DNA from: Agrostemma githago
Taxonomy: Eukaryota; Streptophyta; Magnoliopsida; Caryophyllales; Caryophyllaceae
Length of the DNA: 64,000 nt
Reading direction: 5' to 3'
NCBI GenBank assembly: GCA_958450325.1
Contig: OY288249.1
Span: 64,916,166-64,980,165, forward strand
Shown: one piece after another, positions 10,745-23,964 of the stretch
Layout: every line of letters begins with the position of its first letter
Numbering within the stretch: position 1 is the first letter of the stretch
Made by a program: the position numbers and the translations under genes
The notes under the pieces: generated by a model
What the model saw: only the letters and a program-made list of their open reading frames with translations
Databases searched by the model: none
What the model was told of the DNA's origin: nothing

Positions 10745-11810
10745 TTTTCTAAGGAATATATAAGTAATTAAAATAAAAATAAAAATAATTACTATTCTTT
10801 TTTTGGTGATAAATCTTGTATACTTTGTATTATGGTGTTAATATTAGGATACCAAGCCTTAATAGTAATACATGAATATATAGAATAAAAAAATGAAAAA
10901 GAAAAATTAACGTCCTAATGACTCTTATGAAATATTACAAGTCAGTACGGAATACATCCTGATGACCTCTTACCATGTCACTGATCATATTGAAAGGTAG
11001 CCATTTTTTTGGGTATAATGTAAACACAAAAATAAGCTATTAATAAATCGTACACAACTTATCCCTATTTTAATAAAGTAATGTCTTTTGAAGGCTCCAC
11101 AATCAATCTCACATTTTAAAGCTGATGTGTCAACACCACAAATATTTGGGGAATATTATATTAATTGTATTAGAGGTATTAGATACAAACATTAACTTCA
11201 ATCAACTATAGTTAAATCAATAAATCAACTATAGTTAAATCTAACCAATTATGATAACCTCCCTACTTTAATAAAGTAATGTCTTTTAAAGGCACCATAT
11301 TAATCTCACATTTTAAAGCTGACGTGGCGGCTTCACAAATATTTGGATAATTTTATATTGCATATTAGAGGAAAACATTAACTATGGTTAAAAAGAAAGA
11401 TATAAATTAACTCAATCAATCTTATTTAACCAAATAAAATGTGTGTCTAAAAAAATTACAATTTCCTCAATCACTATCCTTAACTCCCCATTAAGCTTAT
11501 ATAACTCTCCACTAAGCTTAACCACCCACTTTAACAACAACTCATAACCGCCTAGAACATGGTTACACAAACAAAGATAAATAGTTTAAATACCACTGCT
11601 AGGAGTCATGTATACTAAATTACAAAAAAAAATTGAAAATACGTAAATGCAATCAGAAGCATGGAAATTTCAGTAAGTTAAACAAAGAAGTATTTGGTGC
11701 CTATTTAAGAGGAAGAATTGTGTGAAAATGAAAAAAGAAAAACTTCAACAACGATCGAAAAGAAGATTGCATATCTCTTGAGCTACTGATAGTGGATAAA
11801 AAGGTTTTTA

Positions 11811-12563
11811 TCCTTTCCTATTTTAGTAAAAGTAATGTCAAATAAAGCATTCATATTCATCCTCATCGAAAAACAATGATGCGTCATCCCCACAATATTT
11901 TATGGATTAAAATATTAATTTGGGGAGAAGTTGCCTAATGTACAACAATAATACAATAATCGCTTATTAAATTCAAATGACACTTAGCATCCATAACTAC
12001 ACCATTTATCATGAATACAAAACAAAAAAACTAGGAAATCAATTGATATAGTAAAAGAAATTCCTTCAAATTTCGTAAGATTACCATCGACATTTTACAA
12101 TTTGTTCGTTATAATAATAAATACTCCGTAATTTAAATGCAATTCATACGATTTTCGCACAGGTTAACATTTTTAAAATTTTATAATAAAGTGATGTGGC
12201 ATGAAGATTTGAAGTAAGAAAATATAAATTGAAAATAGAAAACGTTAACAATATTCACGAAAATTAATTATATATTTTACCCTTTTTGTTAAATTTAAGA
12301 AATTTTTTTGAGATGTTACACGATTAAATACAACCTTTAATTTGCTATAGAAATGAAAATATCGATAAAAAAAGTATTTTAATGTATTTGTTCGATTAAC
12401 ATTTTACGTAAATCTAATTTATGTACTATACGAATTGAGTTATGAATCAAAACTAATTATTTATTTATTCTAATTCCATAAACTTTTTTTCCATTTAACG
12501 AAGTACGTAGTACAAAGTAATATTTAATACAACCCCGTGATTTTTCACGGGGATTAATACTAG
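11811..12563 (+). mobile_element. Non-autonomous Helitron, about 750 bp
   Basis: The 5' end is near 11811-11816 (TCCTATTTTAGTAAAAGTAA). The 3' end has the palindrome CCCCGTGATTTTTCACGGGG followed by ATTAATACTAG at 12563 and a host T. Over its length it is clearly similar to the reverse complement of 45069-45856, so the two are copies of one family and support each other's ends. Confidence 0.72.
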
Positions 12564-12794
12564 TATATTCCGAGAGAAGTTACTGATCTAACTACAGTTC
12601 ACCTATTAATATACTCCGTAGAAGATTAGAAGACGGCAAATGGTTTGGGATGAGATATATTTCCCGAAATTTATGGCATAATAATATACACATTATATAC
12701 CAAAGTTATATTATTTATGCCAAAATTTTTGCATGTGAGGTACGTTATGTACCTTATTTATGACAAATGTACTTGGCCTAATGTTAAGTGCTTA

Positions 12795-13536
12795 GAGCAA
12801 GGTTAGCAATGGATTTGGACTCAATCCATAGGGTGGATGGATTGAAAATGATGATACATCAATGGATCCTCAAACCTTGGAGGAGGATTGAGAAAAATTA
12901 TCCACTTTGACGGATTGAACAAAAGAGGAAAGATTAAGCAATTAGTGATTAAGTTGCCTTAAATGTGTTATGTGTAATAATTGAGTTCAACGCCTATTTC
13001 TTACAATTGTGTTATAAATACATTTCTTCTACCAATTTTTATTTATTCATCCCATCTTAATAAAATTAAACTTGTACCATTAAACTTCTATTATTCATTC
13101 ATATTTTCTAATTTATAAAACTCTTCTCGTCTTTTTAGTTTCGAATTATATTCGAAATCTATATAACGCCGCTAATTCTTCGTTAGTTAAAATGTATTAA
13201 ATTAGATTTATAAAAAAATAAAAAAGATATTTAAAGTACGAAAAAAAAGGTCAAATACTCGTTTTATAAATTGTCGCTTTTATTGAAAAAAATGATCAAA
13301 ACTTATGGATTATAATATAATCGTAATTTATAAAATGAAATATAAAAAAAATGAGTAAGAATTAAATGGATAAGGCATGATAAATGTTGTGAGATGAGTG
13401 GACCCTCTATGGAGAGAAAAATGAATCCATTGATATAGAAGTATTTTATAAGAGAGAGAAAATGAGGTAGAAAAAGTGAGGTGGAAGAAGTGGGGTCCTT
13501 TGTGGAGAGAAATTGCATCCATTGATAACCATGGTC
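12795..13536. mobile_element. Tourist-like (PIF/Harbinger) MITE
   Basis: Terminal inverted repeats GAGCAAGGTTAGCAATGGAT (left) and GACCATGGTTATCAATGGAT (right, inverted) match at 17 of 20 positions. They are flanked by TTA on both sides (12792-12794 and 13537-13539), the usual 3-bp Harbinger target duplicate. There is no coding region; small frames inside are chance. Confidence 0.72.
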
Positions 13537-14190
13537 TTATACAAATTATATACCAAATGAATTAAGTGTATTTTATGCCAATATTTCTACCAAGTGCGTT
13601 ATAAAATTAGATATGTAGTACTTATTCTCTACCACTACACCACAATGTCTCATTGTTTCAATTATCACTAAATTAATCCCAAAGCTATACACTCCAACAA
13701 TTTAATTAAGGAAAATTAAGAAAATAATCCGTTTCTACAGTATTAAATTACTCCGTATTAATTAACCAAAACATAACCAAATTATTCATTATTAATCAAT
13801 CCTCAAACTAGAATATGTTTGTTTAAAACTTCACTATATGAATACCAACGGAAATACATTTAATTTTTGTAATAATCATAACTGATATAGCACTGTAATT
13901 AAATATTGTAATCCTTTATTAGCTATTAAGAGAATAAAAATTCTTAAAACTTTTTCCCGAATGAATTCTAAGCACTTAATCTGGATAAAATCAATATAAC
14001 AAATAAGAAAAGAATCACACTCAATTATGAATCATATCATATAAAGAATATTTACAAGTTACGTATTTAAAAACTAATGATGGGTGTATCGTTGAAAATA
14101 AATTGCAGAAATATAGTTGCTTGAATCTCGAACAACAACTATGAACTTTTATGAACAAATGATATATACTGAGATCATAGAGAATAACTA

Positions 14191-14280
14191 CTCTCTCCGT
14201 TCCATTCATTTGTTTGTCTTTTATATTTATTGTGAGTAGTATTTTAATTAAAGACAAACAAACAAACGAGACGGAGTGAG
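14191..14280. mobile_element. Stowaway-like MITE, 90 bp
   Basis: The left arm CTCTCTCCGTTCCATTCATT pairs with the right arm, which ends ACGAGACGGAGTGAG. The inner arms TTTGTTTGTCTTT and AAAGACAAACAAA are nearly perfect. TA dinucleotides flank both ends. Confidence 0.75.
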
Positions 14281-14613
14281 TACATCTAAACATCAAGAGT
14301 AGAAAATTATATACTCTATTTAAAAATAAATTTAAAGTGAATATACATTTCACAATTTATTCATATTTTATAATAAAAAATTTAAACGAGAAATGATTGT
14401 AATAATAATTTTTTGGACTACATATTTCATGATATTAGTCGAGGTCGTTATTTTGATTAATTATGCAATTTCAAATTATTTTATTATATCCAAAAACAAA
14501 GATAGAAAAAAATGAAAAATTATCAGATTGTTAATTAAAATCCATTTTGTATAAATAATTAACTAAAAATATATAAATTTCTATAAATACCGTGCATACA
14601 TGCACGGGGTCTA

Positions 14614-16330
14614 TACTAGAAATGAAATTTTGGTTAATTGAGTCTATACTAGAAGATATTATTATAATTAGTTCTACACGATATAATTGTATATCTTTTT
14701 GATTTAAAATAAATCTTTTAATTATACTAGACGATCAATCTTTTGATTTTGTATATAACTGACAGTATTTGTGTGATTGGTTTAGATAGACTTTTTTAAT
14801 TGGATACTATCATATACGGAGTACAATATATACTCATATAGAATATAGAATCCCCTTTCCACTAACCAAATAACAAATCTTCAAATTTTCCCGTCTACTA
14901 ACATATGGGCCTACCATATGAGCTTACTTTTGGATTATTTAATATATATTGGTTGGCTTATATCTAAATTACTCATGCATGTTAACTGCAATCAATAGCT
15001 ATATGTTTAAAAGATACTACCATTTTTGTTATACCATAAAATAGTATAAATCTTTTTCTATATATCATACTAATTAATTGATTTATTAATCGACAATACA
15101 ATCTAATTTTAAATATATTATCATATATTTAACAGTATACGTAAGCCTAAATATATGCTAAATATATCATAATTTTACGGCATTCCATATATATGCCATA
15201 ATTATTATATCACATTATATTTCATCCCATATCAAGTTTCATGTAATACCGATAATTGTATTTATGAGTATCTTTGACAGTATAATATTTAGAGTGTAAT
15301 AATATACTAGAAATGACATTTTGGTTAATTGAGTCTATACTAGAAGATATTATAATAATTAGTTCTATACGATATAATTGTATATCTTTTTTGATTTAAA
15401 ATCAATCTTTTAATTGTAGAAGACGATCAATCTTTTGATTTTGTATAACTGACAGGATTTGTGTTATTGATTTTGATAGACTTTTTTAATTTTATACTAT
15501 CATATATAACCATTTATAATTGATTGCTATACAACACGTACCTTAGTATTCTATATATCATATAGAATATAGAATACTAATTAATTGATTGATATACTAT
15601 CATATATAATCATATGTAATTGATTGGTATATATTTAATAGTATGATATATTTTATTCTATATATCATCCCCTTTCCACTAACCAAATAACAAAACTAAT
15701 AAGTTTTCCCGTCTACTTTGTTTGACCACTTATTGGGTTCCTCTTAATTGGGTCATATCACGTTTTTTATTGTTTGACTTATCTCTATGGGCTATTCTAT
15801 TTTTATTATAAATAACAAATGTTATATCACGTTATCTAATTAAGGCGGTGATCATTTAATTGTTGGTAATTAAGACGGTTGTGAACGTGATATAATATGA
15901 TTACATGATGGAATTTATTGCATAATAATTATCACATCATGTAATGCATAAATTCCATATATAGTGCATAAATTCCTTATAATATGCATCTATATTATTT
16001 TCCATATATTATTCCATAAATTTTATCAACAATTCATATATATGACATAATTATTATATCACGTTATATTTCATTCCATATCAAGTTTCATATAATATCG
16101 ATACTTATGCTACATATCAATTTCCAGTAATTATGTCTAAGATGTGTAATATATATAGTATCCATATAATTATGCTACATATCAATACACATGCAATTTT
16201 GAATATTATTTTGCCATAAATTCCGAATTTTATTAGAGTTTACAAACACTAATAATATTAATGATTTTTTAGAGTAATTGTGTATTTCTGAGTATCTTTG
16301 ACAGTATAATTTTTAAAGGGTTATAATATT
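14614..16330. repeat. Old tandem duplication in AT-rich intergenic DNA
   Basis: A unit at 14614-15304 recurs in diverged form at 15305-16330. Paired landmarks are TACTAGAAATGA with TTTTGGTTAATTGAGTC (14614, 15305), CCCTTTCCACTAACCAAATA (14852, 15669), TATTTCATCCCATATCAAG (15220) with TATTTCATTCCATATCAAG (16068), and GAGTATCTTTGACAGTATAA (15266, 16291). No gene is present. The second unit is longer because of inserted AT-rich stretches. Confidence 0.65.
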
Positions 16331-16640
16331 AGAGTATCCTTATTAATAGTATAATGATGTGTACTCCAAGAGTATATAACGTGTATATAACGTACAACTA
16401 TGATCTATATACATATATAGACACACTGAAATATAACGTACAATTATGATCTCTCTTCAATTTAAAAAAACATAAAATTAGTGTATTTTTTTTAAATGTG
16501 CTATCAAACAATTTAAGATTATATTACTCATATGAGTAATCAATTGTTAATATTAATTCATATGTATGTTTTAAGTAGAAAATTGAGACTTTGAAAGTAT
16601 AAGAATAACATATGCTCCATGTAATAAAAAATACTGTATA

Positions 16641-16907
16641 CTCCATCTGATTGCTTATTTATTCCCACTTTCGTTATTGGGGTGAGTTTGATTTTATTCC
16701 CTCTTTCCATTTAAGAAATTTTTTTCACTTCTCATTAATTAATATAATATTCTCTCCCCTATTTTTCCACATCACTTTTTCTCATTTAATTAATATAATA
16801 TTTCCCTCTCCTACTTTTTCATTCCACCTTTCATCTTTTATTAATATAATACTATTTCCTTATTTTTCACCAAAAAGAAAGGGAAGAAAATAGGCAATCG
16901 GAGGGAG
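16641..16907. mobile_element. Stowaway-like MITE
   Basis: The left end CTCCATCTGATTGCTTATTT pairs with the right end AATAGGCAATCGGAGGGAG. A TA precedes the left end; the right flank is no longer TA. Inside there is a threefold pyrimidine-rich repeat with TTAATATAAT. An 80-residue frame here is not a gene. Confidence 0.6.
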
Positions 16908-17691
16908 AATATATAATAGATTTATTAAAATATACATGTATTGACTTACTAATTTATCTTAATTAGTTAACAAATTCTAATTATTCTCTTAAATCTAAAT
17001 TACAAAGTTGTGTAATGTAAAAATTAATATGTAAATTTTAGAATATCTATAAAATAAATTTGCATATGTACCGTGCATAAGCACGGGTTCTATACTAGTA
17101 TATAAGTGAATATATTGACGTAAATACATTTAATTATGGAATATATAAATTGCAATATATATATAAGATGCAATATATAAGGAATATATTAATAATGGAA
17201 AATATATTTAATTATACTATATATTTAATATATAAGAATAATATTCTCATATTAATACGGATATATGTATATACGGTAAATAAATTGGTAAATAAATACT
17301 AAATAACATATACTATATATTTCGATATATGTATATATACTATAAATACTCACATTAATAAGTAAAGATTATCTTATATAATAAATATATTTAATTATAC
17401 TAAATATATATACTGTCTACTACATATATCTAATAAGCTATATAATATATATTTAATAGGCTCATATGCACTGTATAGTATGCTATGCTATATACGGAGT
17501 ATTTTTTAAGCTCAACCAAATCTAATAAATGACTCAAAAATAGGTCCGTTAAAAATAGGCGAAAAAATGTTGAAAAAATGTTATTTGGTTAGTGAAAAAG
17601 GGACTTAATTATTTTTTCCGAAATAATTGATAAGTCATTGAATCTAATTAGATGAAACAGGTTGTGCAAAAATCAATTTCTCACGTCGGAC

Positions 17692-17831
17692 AAGCAACAA
17701 CTCGATCACCCACCCTTTTGAATTAAAAAATAAGCTTAACAACCCAAGTATATAAAAATACAAATATAGCAGCAACAACTCACCCACTTCCTTTGAATTA
17801 AAAAATAATCTTAACAACCCAACCCCAAGTA
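17692..17831 (+). promoter_or_regulatory. Duplicated promoter segment and TATA box of the mannanase gene
   Basis: A block beginning AGCAACAACTC and containing TTTGAATTAAAAAATAA and CTTAACAACCCAA occurs twice in tandem (17692-17751 and 17770-17831). A TATATAAAA at 17749-17757, about 230 bases before the start codon, is the best TATA candidate. Transcription start is not shown by the sequence. Confidence 0.45.
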
Positions 17832-17980
17832 TCCCAAGTTCCCAACATAAAAGCCTTGACTCTCAACTCACAATTCTTCCGACCAACATACTTAAATCTA
17901 CCCTGCCTTGTTCCATCTCCAAATAACCAAAAATCTTGAGATTGCTGTTTGAAAACAAACTGATCTGTTGCATGCATGCA

Positions 17981-20900
17981 ATGGCAACATCAAATGGGTT
18001 AATCAAAAAACTGTTTGCAAAAAAGGGGACGTTTTTCCCGATTGTTGGATTAGCGATATTGATCACATTCCTTTTTATGGCATTTGGTGGTAATTTGAGC
18101 GTGATTAGTGGGTTAAGCAGCAGCCAAAACTACAACTTTGTGAAAGTGGTTGGACATCAATTTATGCTGGACGGAAAACCATTTTACATAAATGGGTGGA
18201 ACTCATATTGGTTGATGGATCATGCAGTTGATGAGAGCAGTAGACCAAGAACAAAGGAGATGCTTGAAGAAGGATCTAAAATGGGTCTTACCGTTTGCAG
18301 GACTTGGGCCTTTAATGATGGTACTTATCATGCTTTGCAGCTTTCCCCTGGTCAATTTGATGAGCAAACTTTTCAGGTACATACTATTCTGTTGCTTATT
18401 TAATTTAAGTGTTATTACCGCTTCATTTTAACGTACTTGGGTTTTCATGCGAGCGACTATGCATGACGAGGTCTCGCTTCTGGGTCAGCGAGACTGAGTC
18501 CAGGGGCGAAGAACCCTGTTCCGATATTTTGGCGCATATCTGTTAATGCTTAGCAAAATTGAAATTCGAGGCTGCGGCCCAGTTCCATGGTAGCCGGTAG
18601 GGAAGGGAAGGATGTTTGTTACTACAAGCCACATCAGATAGCATATGTTGCCTGGTGTTACTATTCTAAAACAAACCGTCCTAAATAATCTATTGCAATT
18701 TGCAGCCTCGTACCTAATCGTAGGGGAAAGTCAGACCAAACCAAGTTCAATAACAGAGTCAAACATATAAACTGAAATAAAAGTATGTCATCATCATCCA
18801 ATAGGATTTTTTTGGTGGTAAATGAAAGTTGAGAAAAAAAAAAGTGAGATCAGAAATAACACAAAAATTTGTATGAGAGGTCTCACGATAAAATTACCGT
18901 GAGACGGTCACAGGAGAGTTACTGAATAAATAATATTAACCATAAAAATCAACCAAAAAAGAAAATATGGTAAATGAGAAATTTAAAGATGAACAATCAT
19001 TTAAGGAAATTAAGAAGATCAAAGTGGATAGAGGGATATGATGTAGGAAGGGTAAAAAAGAGACCTCCAAGGGACAATTTGATAAAAAAAATCTGACATT
19101 AAATTAGTAAAAAAAGAAAAATGAGTCAGCGTCACCGGATGACACCCAAATTCGGCATCATCCCTCACATGCATCCCTTATTAATGGGGGTCCCCTTTTA
19201 ATAAAGGGTGCATGTGAGGGGGTGACGTCAAGATTGAGCGCCACCCGGTGGCATCCTATCATTATCCGTAAAAATAAGGGACGCACTAGCGATAAACTGA
19301 TGAAAAACGTCATCGGTGTCAAATTGGTAAGAAAGTGATCTGATATAGAATACTTTAGTGATGATTTGGTACCAATTTGTCGCTAGAGTGACACTTTTTT
19401 TTTTTTTTTGTAATTTGATATCAAAGATATTTTTTTTAATCAAACCGTCACTAGGATTTACCTTTTTTTTTCCATTTAATAATTTGATCATGTATGAATG
19501 TAAGTCCGTCAGACTTTTGGAGAGTACATCGAAGAAACGTGAGTATTATTGGGTAGGTGTTGAAAAAATTACTCCTTACTTGTTAATCGTTATTATAAGG
19601 CATCTCACTTTCGGTAAGGCAGTTAGAATAGTCTACAGGTATAAAGTTGCTATCAAGATGTAAACATCCATGACATCAATCTTCTGCTCCGATCCAATAT
19701 ATTTAGATTACGTAAATATTATTCGGTCCATATCTTACTTTTCTTTTATTGTATTTGGTTCATACTCCGTATTTCTTTCACTTTTTCATTTTCTTTTATT
19801 ACATTGTTTAAATTGAAAATTACCCCATTTATAGCTACTTTATCATAACCATAATCTACTTTATCATTTTACAGCAGGTATAATGATAAGCTAATTTACT
19901 ACTCCATACTAGTATTAACTTGAGTTGAAGCATCATATTTTTTAAGCTCCAATTAACTACAAATACATGCAAATGACTGAATAAGAAATATTTTAATAAA
20001 AAAACAAATGATTGAGACGAGAGAATATCCATAAAAAAATGAGATGACGCCAGTGATGCTCAAATTGGGTGCCACCGAGATTATAATTATAAATTTATTA
20101 TATGCATCAATTTTGTTTTCATCCCTAAGCTTTTAAATTTCCAAATAATTAATTTACCGGTGCATCTTAGGTGTTTAAAGTCTTAGATTAATTAGAAAAT
20201 TAAATGTAGAAGGAGCCATCTTCATCGACCATTAAACGTTGGTTAACTCAAAGTGCTTCACCATTGAATAAGTCAATAAGTCATACAATTTCAGCAAAGA
20301 AAATAAAAGGTAGAAAAAATATTTCAAACAGATAAGAGATGACTTTCGTGAATGATTAGCTTCAAATTAAAATATTTGTCACCTGTAATTTGTAAATGAT
20401 GACCAAGCTTGTTGATGCTGGAAACTAAGCTAGCTTTAATTTGTACGAATTGAATCATGGTAAATTTCTAAACGATGGTAGATACATTTCTCGGTGATGA
20501 TTTGTAATTTTTTCTTAAAATAGTTGAAGAATCAAAATATTCTAAAGTTGGTATAGGACGAGTAATTTTTAATTAACGATACCGAGCACACATCACACGC
20601 AAGTGAGCAAGTTTATGGGTCAATGAATCTCCGTACATGAGTACTTAATTTTCTTTAAATAGGGACTTAATTTTGGTTGTTAAGTGTTGATTAACAAAAG
20701 TTGATTAAATAACAACTTTAAAATTGATCAAATAACAACTTTATGAATGAATTACGCTCATTATATAATAAATAATAAATAAATGTAGAAGGAGCTAAAG
20801 GACAATTATACCCCATCTGTTTCATTAATATCTTATAACTTTCTTGTTTCAATTATTTCTTTGATTTTTTTTGCTATCAAACTTCTCTCGTACTATGTGG

Positions 20901-23050
20901 CCCACTTGTATATTACTTTTTCCCTACTTTTACCTTTTTCTTATAAGGTGGAAGAAATCCATTAAACGGAGAAAATATTCGAAATTTAAAATCTCCCAAA
21001 TTTAGTAAAACCTAGAAATTAAAGCCTAAATTACACACCTACATCAATGCAATTCATACAGAGTATATGTATTACAAAATTATTGCTCCTTTTGATCTCT
21101 TAAATACGGTTCTTAGGTTGTATTTATCATTTCCTGACACAAGTACAACTTTTGTTTTTCAATTGATCCGAATACATTATTTGATAATTCTAATTTTTGT
21201 AAAGCAAACCCTTGTATTTCATAGATTTCAAGTTTAACCCTAATTGTTTACACCGTAAATTCTAGGAGTACCACCTACTATTTGTGATTCTTATAACTAG
21301 GGAATGACCCATATTGTTCTTCTCTAATTTAATTATGCAAGCCACGTTATTAATTTACTATTATTAGTATTACCTTTGTTGACATTTGTGCAAAATGTAA
21401 GTTGAAAATTTCATAGTACCCATTTGATTTTTTGCGGTTTACGAGGCGATACTTTGACCGTATTTTTCTCCATTTGTATAATATATTTTTTGGTGACAAT
21501 AATTTTTTGTGAAACTTCACTTTATAATAAATATAAATATGTTTGTGTTATATTTAAATTATTTTTATCTGAATTTTTATTGTCGAGGTCAAAATTTAAC
21601 AAATTTGACTAAAAATAGTACATGGGTACAATGGATTGGATAGGATGGAGTATTAGTTTGCATTTTATATTCATTATTGTAAGTATTATTTTAATGAAAG
21701 ACAAACAAATATAAAACATATAGGAAGTATCTAGTAATGTATGTAGTATGGTCTTAATTAATTACATCAGTAACTAACTTGGAATATATATACATACATA
21801 CATAAATTGTGATTGCAGGCATTAGATTATGTGATTGCTGAAGCTAGAAATAATGGAGTAAGGCTTATCTTAAGCTTAGTGAACAATCTGCATGCTTATG
21901 GCGGGAAAACACAGTATGTACAATGGGCATGGGACGAAGGCCTTGGCATCAGTTCCTCTAATGACTCTTTCTTCTATGATCCGACCACCCAGGCCTATTT
22001 CAAAGACTATCTCAAGGTGTATATATATATACCTCTTTCTATACTTTCTTTGTGTATCACGACTGCCTCAACTCAAACCCGTTACTTAATTTTGTATGTA
22101 TCCCCTTTGAAACTTGTTCAGACTGTGCTTACGAGGAAGAATACCATCACTGGAATTGAATACCGTGAGGATCCGATTATACTTGCCTGGGAGTTGATTA
22201 ATGAACCCCGCTGCACGTCTGACCCATCTGGCGACACCCTTCAGGTGAGGCTTTTCATGAACCACCTTAAATTAAATTCAAGATCCGTTTTTATATTGTG
22301 TGTTGCGGTGTCCTAAAATTTCATTTGATTTGATATAAAAAAAAATGCAGGATTGGATTAAAGAGATGTCAGAGTATATTAAAACAATCGATGAAAAGCA
22401 CCTGGTGGCAATAGGGCTAGAAGGATTCTATGATTCAAACAGTCCCAAATCAGCAGATAACCCAACTAAATTCGAGGGGTCACTCGGCACTGATTTTATT
22501 CGCAACAGTGATTTACCTACAATTGATTTTGCTTCATTTCATATGTACCCTGACAAGTGGTAAGCACATATATATATAGCGCCGCCTACACTTTTATTTA
22601 TTATACTCTCCCGTCATTATATATTGTCCCCATGTTTCGAACAGGGTTCAAAAAACCCTTGATGAAAAACTGGAATTTGCGAAAAAGTGGGTATCATCTC
22701 ACTTTGAAGACGGTGAAAAGAAACTGAAGAAGCCGGTGATTCTGTCAGAATTTGGACTGTCTGGGCATACGGAGGGCTTTGAAGCAGGTCATCGCGATAA
22801 GCTCATCAAACTGGTGGATGAAATTACATACGAGTCAGCGAAAAGCAATGGGGCGGGTGCTGGGTCATTCATGTGGCAGTTCATGGTACAAGGAATGGAA
22901 GAATATAATGATGATTTTGGGGTGATCCCATGGGAGCTCCAATCCACCTACAATGTAATGGTCCAGCAGTCATGTCGCTTGGCTCGTCTCCAAGGAACGC
23001 CCACATTGAAGGGCAGTTTCAGAGACGTATGTCGTCGAGCTGAACAATGA
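17981..23050 (+). CDS. Mannan endo-1,4-beta-mannosidase (GH5), five exons
   Basis: Exons 17981-18376, 21819-22016, 22122-22244, 22351-22559 and 22645-23050, all with GT-AG introns and agreeing phases, give 443 residues, a usual plant length. An N-terminal hydrophobic stretch (FFPIVGLAILITFLFMAF, about residues 16-33) is a signal anchor, so the enzyme should enter the secretory pathway. GH5 marks are GWNSYWLMDHA, CRTWAFNDG, SLVNNLHAYGGK, the acid/base Glu in WELINEPRC, HMYPDKW, the nucleophile Glu in PVILSEFGLSG, and GSFMWQFMVQGMEEYNDDF. The family hydrolyses beta-1,4-mannan in cell walls during germination, softening and xylem growth. The start at 17981 (MATSNGL) has a better context than the in-frame ATG at 17972. 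No lesion was seen. The N-terminal anchor suggests the MAN2/MAN5/MAN6 group; a precise symbol needs a tree. Confidence 0.93.
18377..21818 (+). other. Large first intron of the mannanase gene
   Basis: 3.4 kb between exons 1 and 2, much longer than the other introns (about 85-105 bp). It holds a moderately GC-richer stretch (18430-18720), a long palindrome (19155-19225), homopolymer T runs, and a degenerate Stowaway-like piece around 20811-20975. No gene was recognised in it. Confidence 0.7.
19155..19225. repeat. Palindrome (fold-back) in mannanase intron 1
   Basis: The left arm, with CCCTCACATGCATCCCTTAT, faces the right arm ATAAAGGGTGCATGTGAGGG across GGGGGTCCCC. The arms are about 30 bases with a few mismatches. 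The structure could form a strong hairpin in the pre-mRNA. It may be a small MITE core; flanks GGTGACG and GCGTCACC lie further out. Confidence 0.65.
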
Positions 23051-23210
23051 TATCATCACTGAAGCAAAATGAAAACACACTCTTTAAATTTGTTTATTTA
23101 TTTTTATTAGGTGACAATATATGTATATTTAACAGGATGAACCAAAATGTATGGTGGCATGACATCAGGTGACGATATAATTTTTTTTATATGGAGTACC
23201 GAGTACGGAC

Positions 23211-23946
23211 TAGGGGTGTAAATGAGCCGAGACAGCTCGCGAGCAGCTCGAGATCGACTCGGTCAAAGCTCGACTCGTATGAGCTCGGCTCGGGCTCGAG
23301 CTCGGCTCGGATTATTTACGAGTCGAGCCGAGCAAGACCTGGCTCGGCTCGAATAGCTCGCGAGCGGCTCGATATTATTTTAAAGTTACAGTTTCCTTTC
23401 CGCTACCTAAATCAAATATACCAATTAATCATCCAATTATTTTGTCTTTCGTAGTTAATTTAGTTTCGAAATGTTTGGTATATCATATACGCCTCTTATT
23501 AAGACGATTTTATTTTGTTACTATAATGTTGCGAATTGCAATATTCAAGACATCAATTCTTATCTTTCATCGTTACAATTTGTATTTTTATTTCTCTTTT
23601 CATCGTAATAGCTTGAGACACTCATAAATCAATAATGTATTGATTTAATTTCCGTTTCATTAGTCAAAAACTCAAATAGGTTGAGCACTTAAGCTCCAGC
23701 CCAACCCATCATGGGAGTCGAGCTCAACTCGAGCCCGCGAGTCGAGCTCAACTCGAGCCTGGAGTCGAGCCTTTTCCCGAGCCACGAGTCGAGCTCGAGC
23801 CACGAGTCGAGTTAACGAGCTCGAGCTCGAGCCTTTGTTTTTGAAGCTCGACGAGCTTGAGCTCGAGCCGAGACTCCCCTTTTTCTTTTCGAGCTCGAGC
23901 CGAGCAGCCTCAGGCTCGCGCTCAACTCGGCTCGTTTACACCCCTA
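23211..23946. mobile_element. Non-autonomous hAT element (MITE) with 8-bp TSD
   Basis: The left tip TAGGGGTGTAAATGAGCCGA matches the inverted right tip TAGGGGTGTAAACGAGCCGA. Perfect 8-bp duplicates GTACGGAC lie at 23203-23210 and 23947-23954. Both subterminal regions are packed with GAGCTCGAGC and GGCTCG motifs, while the centre (23390-23690) is AT-rich. There is no transposase gene. It inserted about 160 bp downstream of the mannanase stop. Confidence 0.92.
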
Positions 23947-23964
23947 GTACGGACTAATATGAAA

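Larger units (their letters stand above)
11062..17098 (+). mobile_element. Possible outer Helitron or nested Helitron cluster
   Basis: A 5' end of type A|TCCCTATTTTAATAAAGT lies at 11062. A second copy lies at 11260 (TCCCTACTTTAATAAAGT) and a third type at 11811. Three 3' ends follow: hairpin plus CTAG at 12563, 14619 and 17098. The last two 3' ends share the same hairpin (CCGTGCAT...GCACGG) and the phrase TCTATACTAG, so they belong to one family. The first two 5' ends also match each other. The order 5'-5'-5'-3'-3'-3' fits nesting. No Rep/helicase gene is present, so all would be non-autonomous. Confidence 0.4.

Noticed and set aside
13303..13522. Two overlapping minus frames
   Set aside because: They lie in a Tourist-like MITE, are AT-rich and have no domain.
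17936..17980. Longer N-terminus for the mannanase from TTG at 17936
   Set aside because: Plant genes start at ATG. The ATG at 17981 has a good context and gives a normal-length protein.
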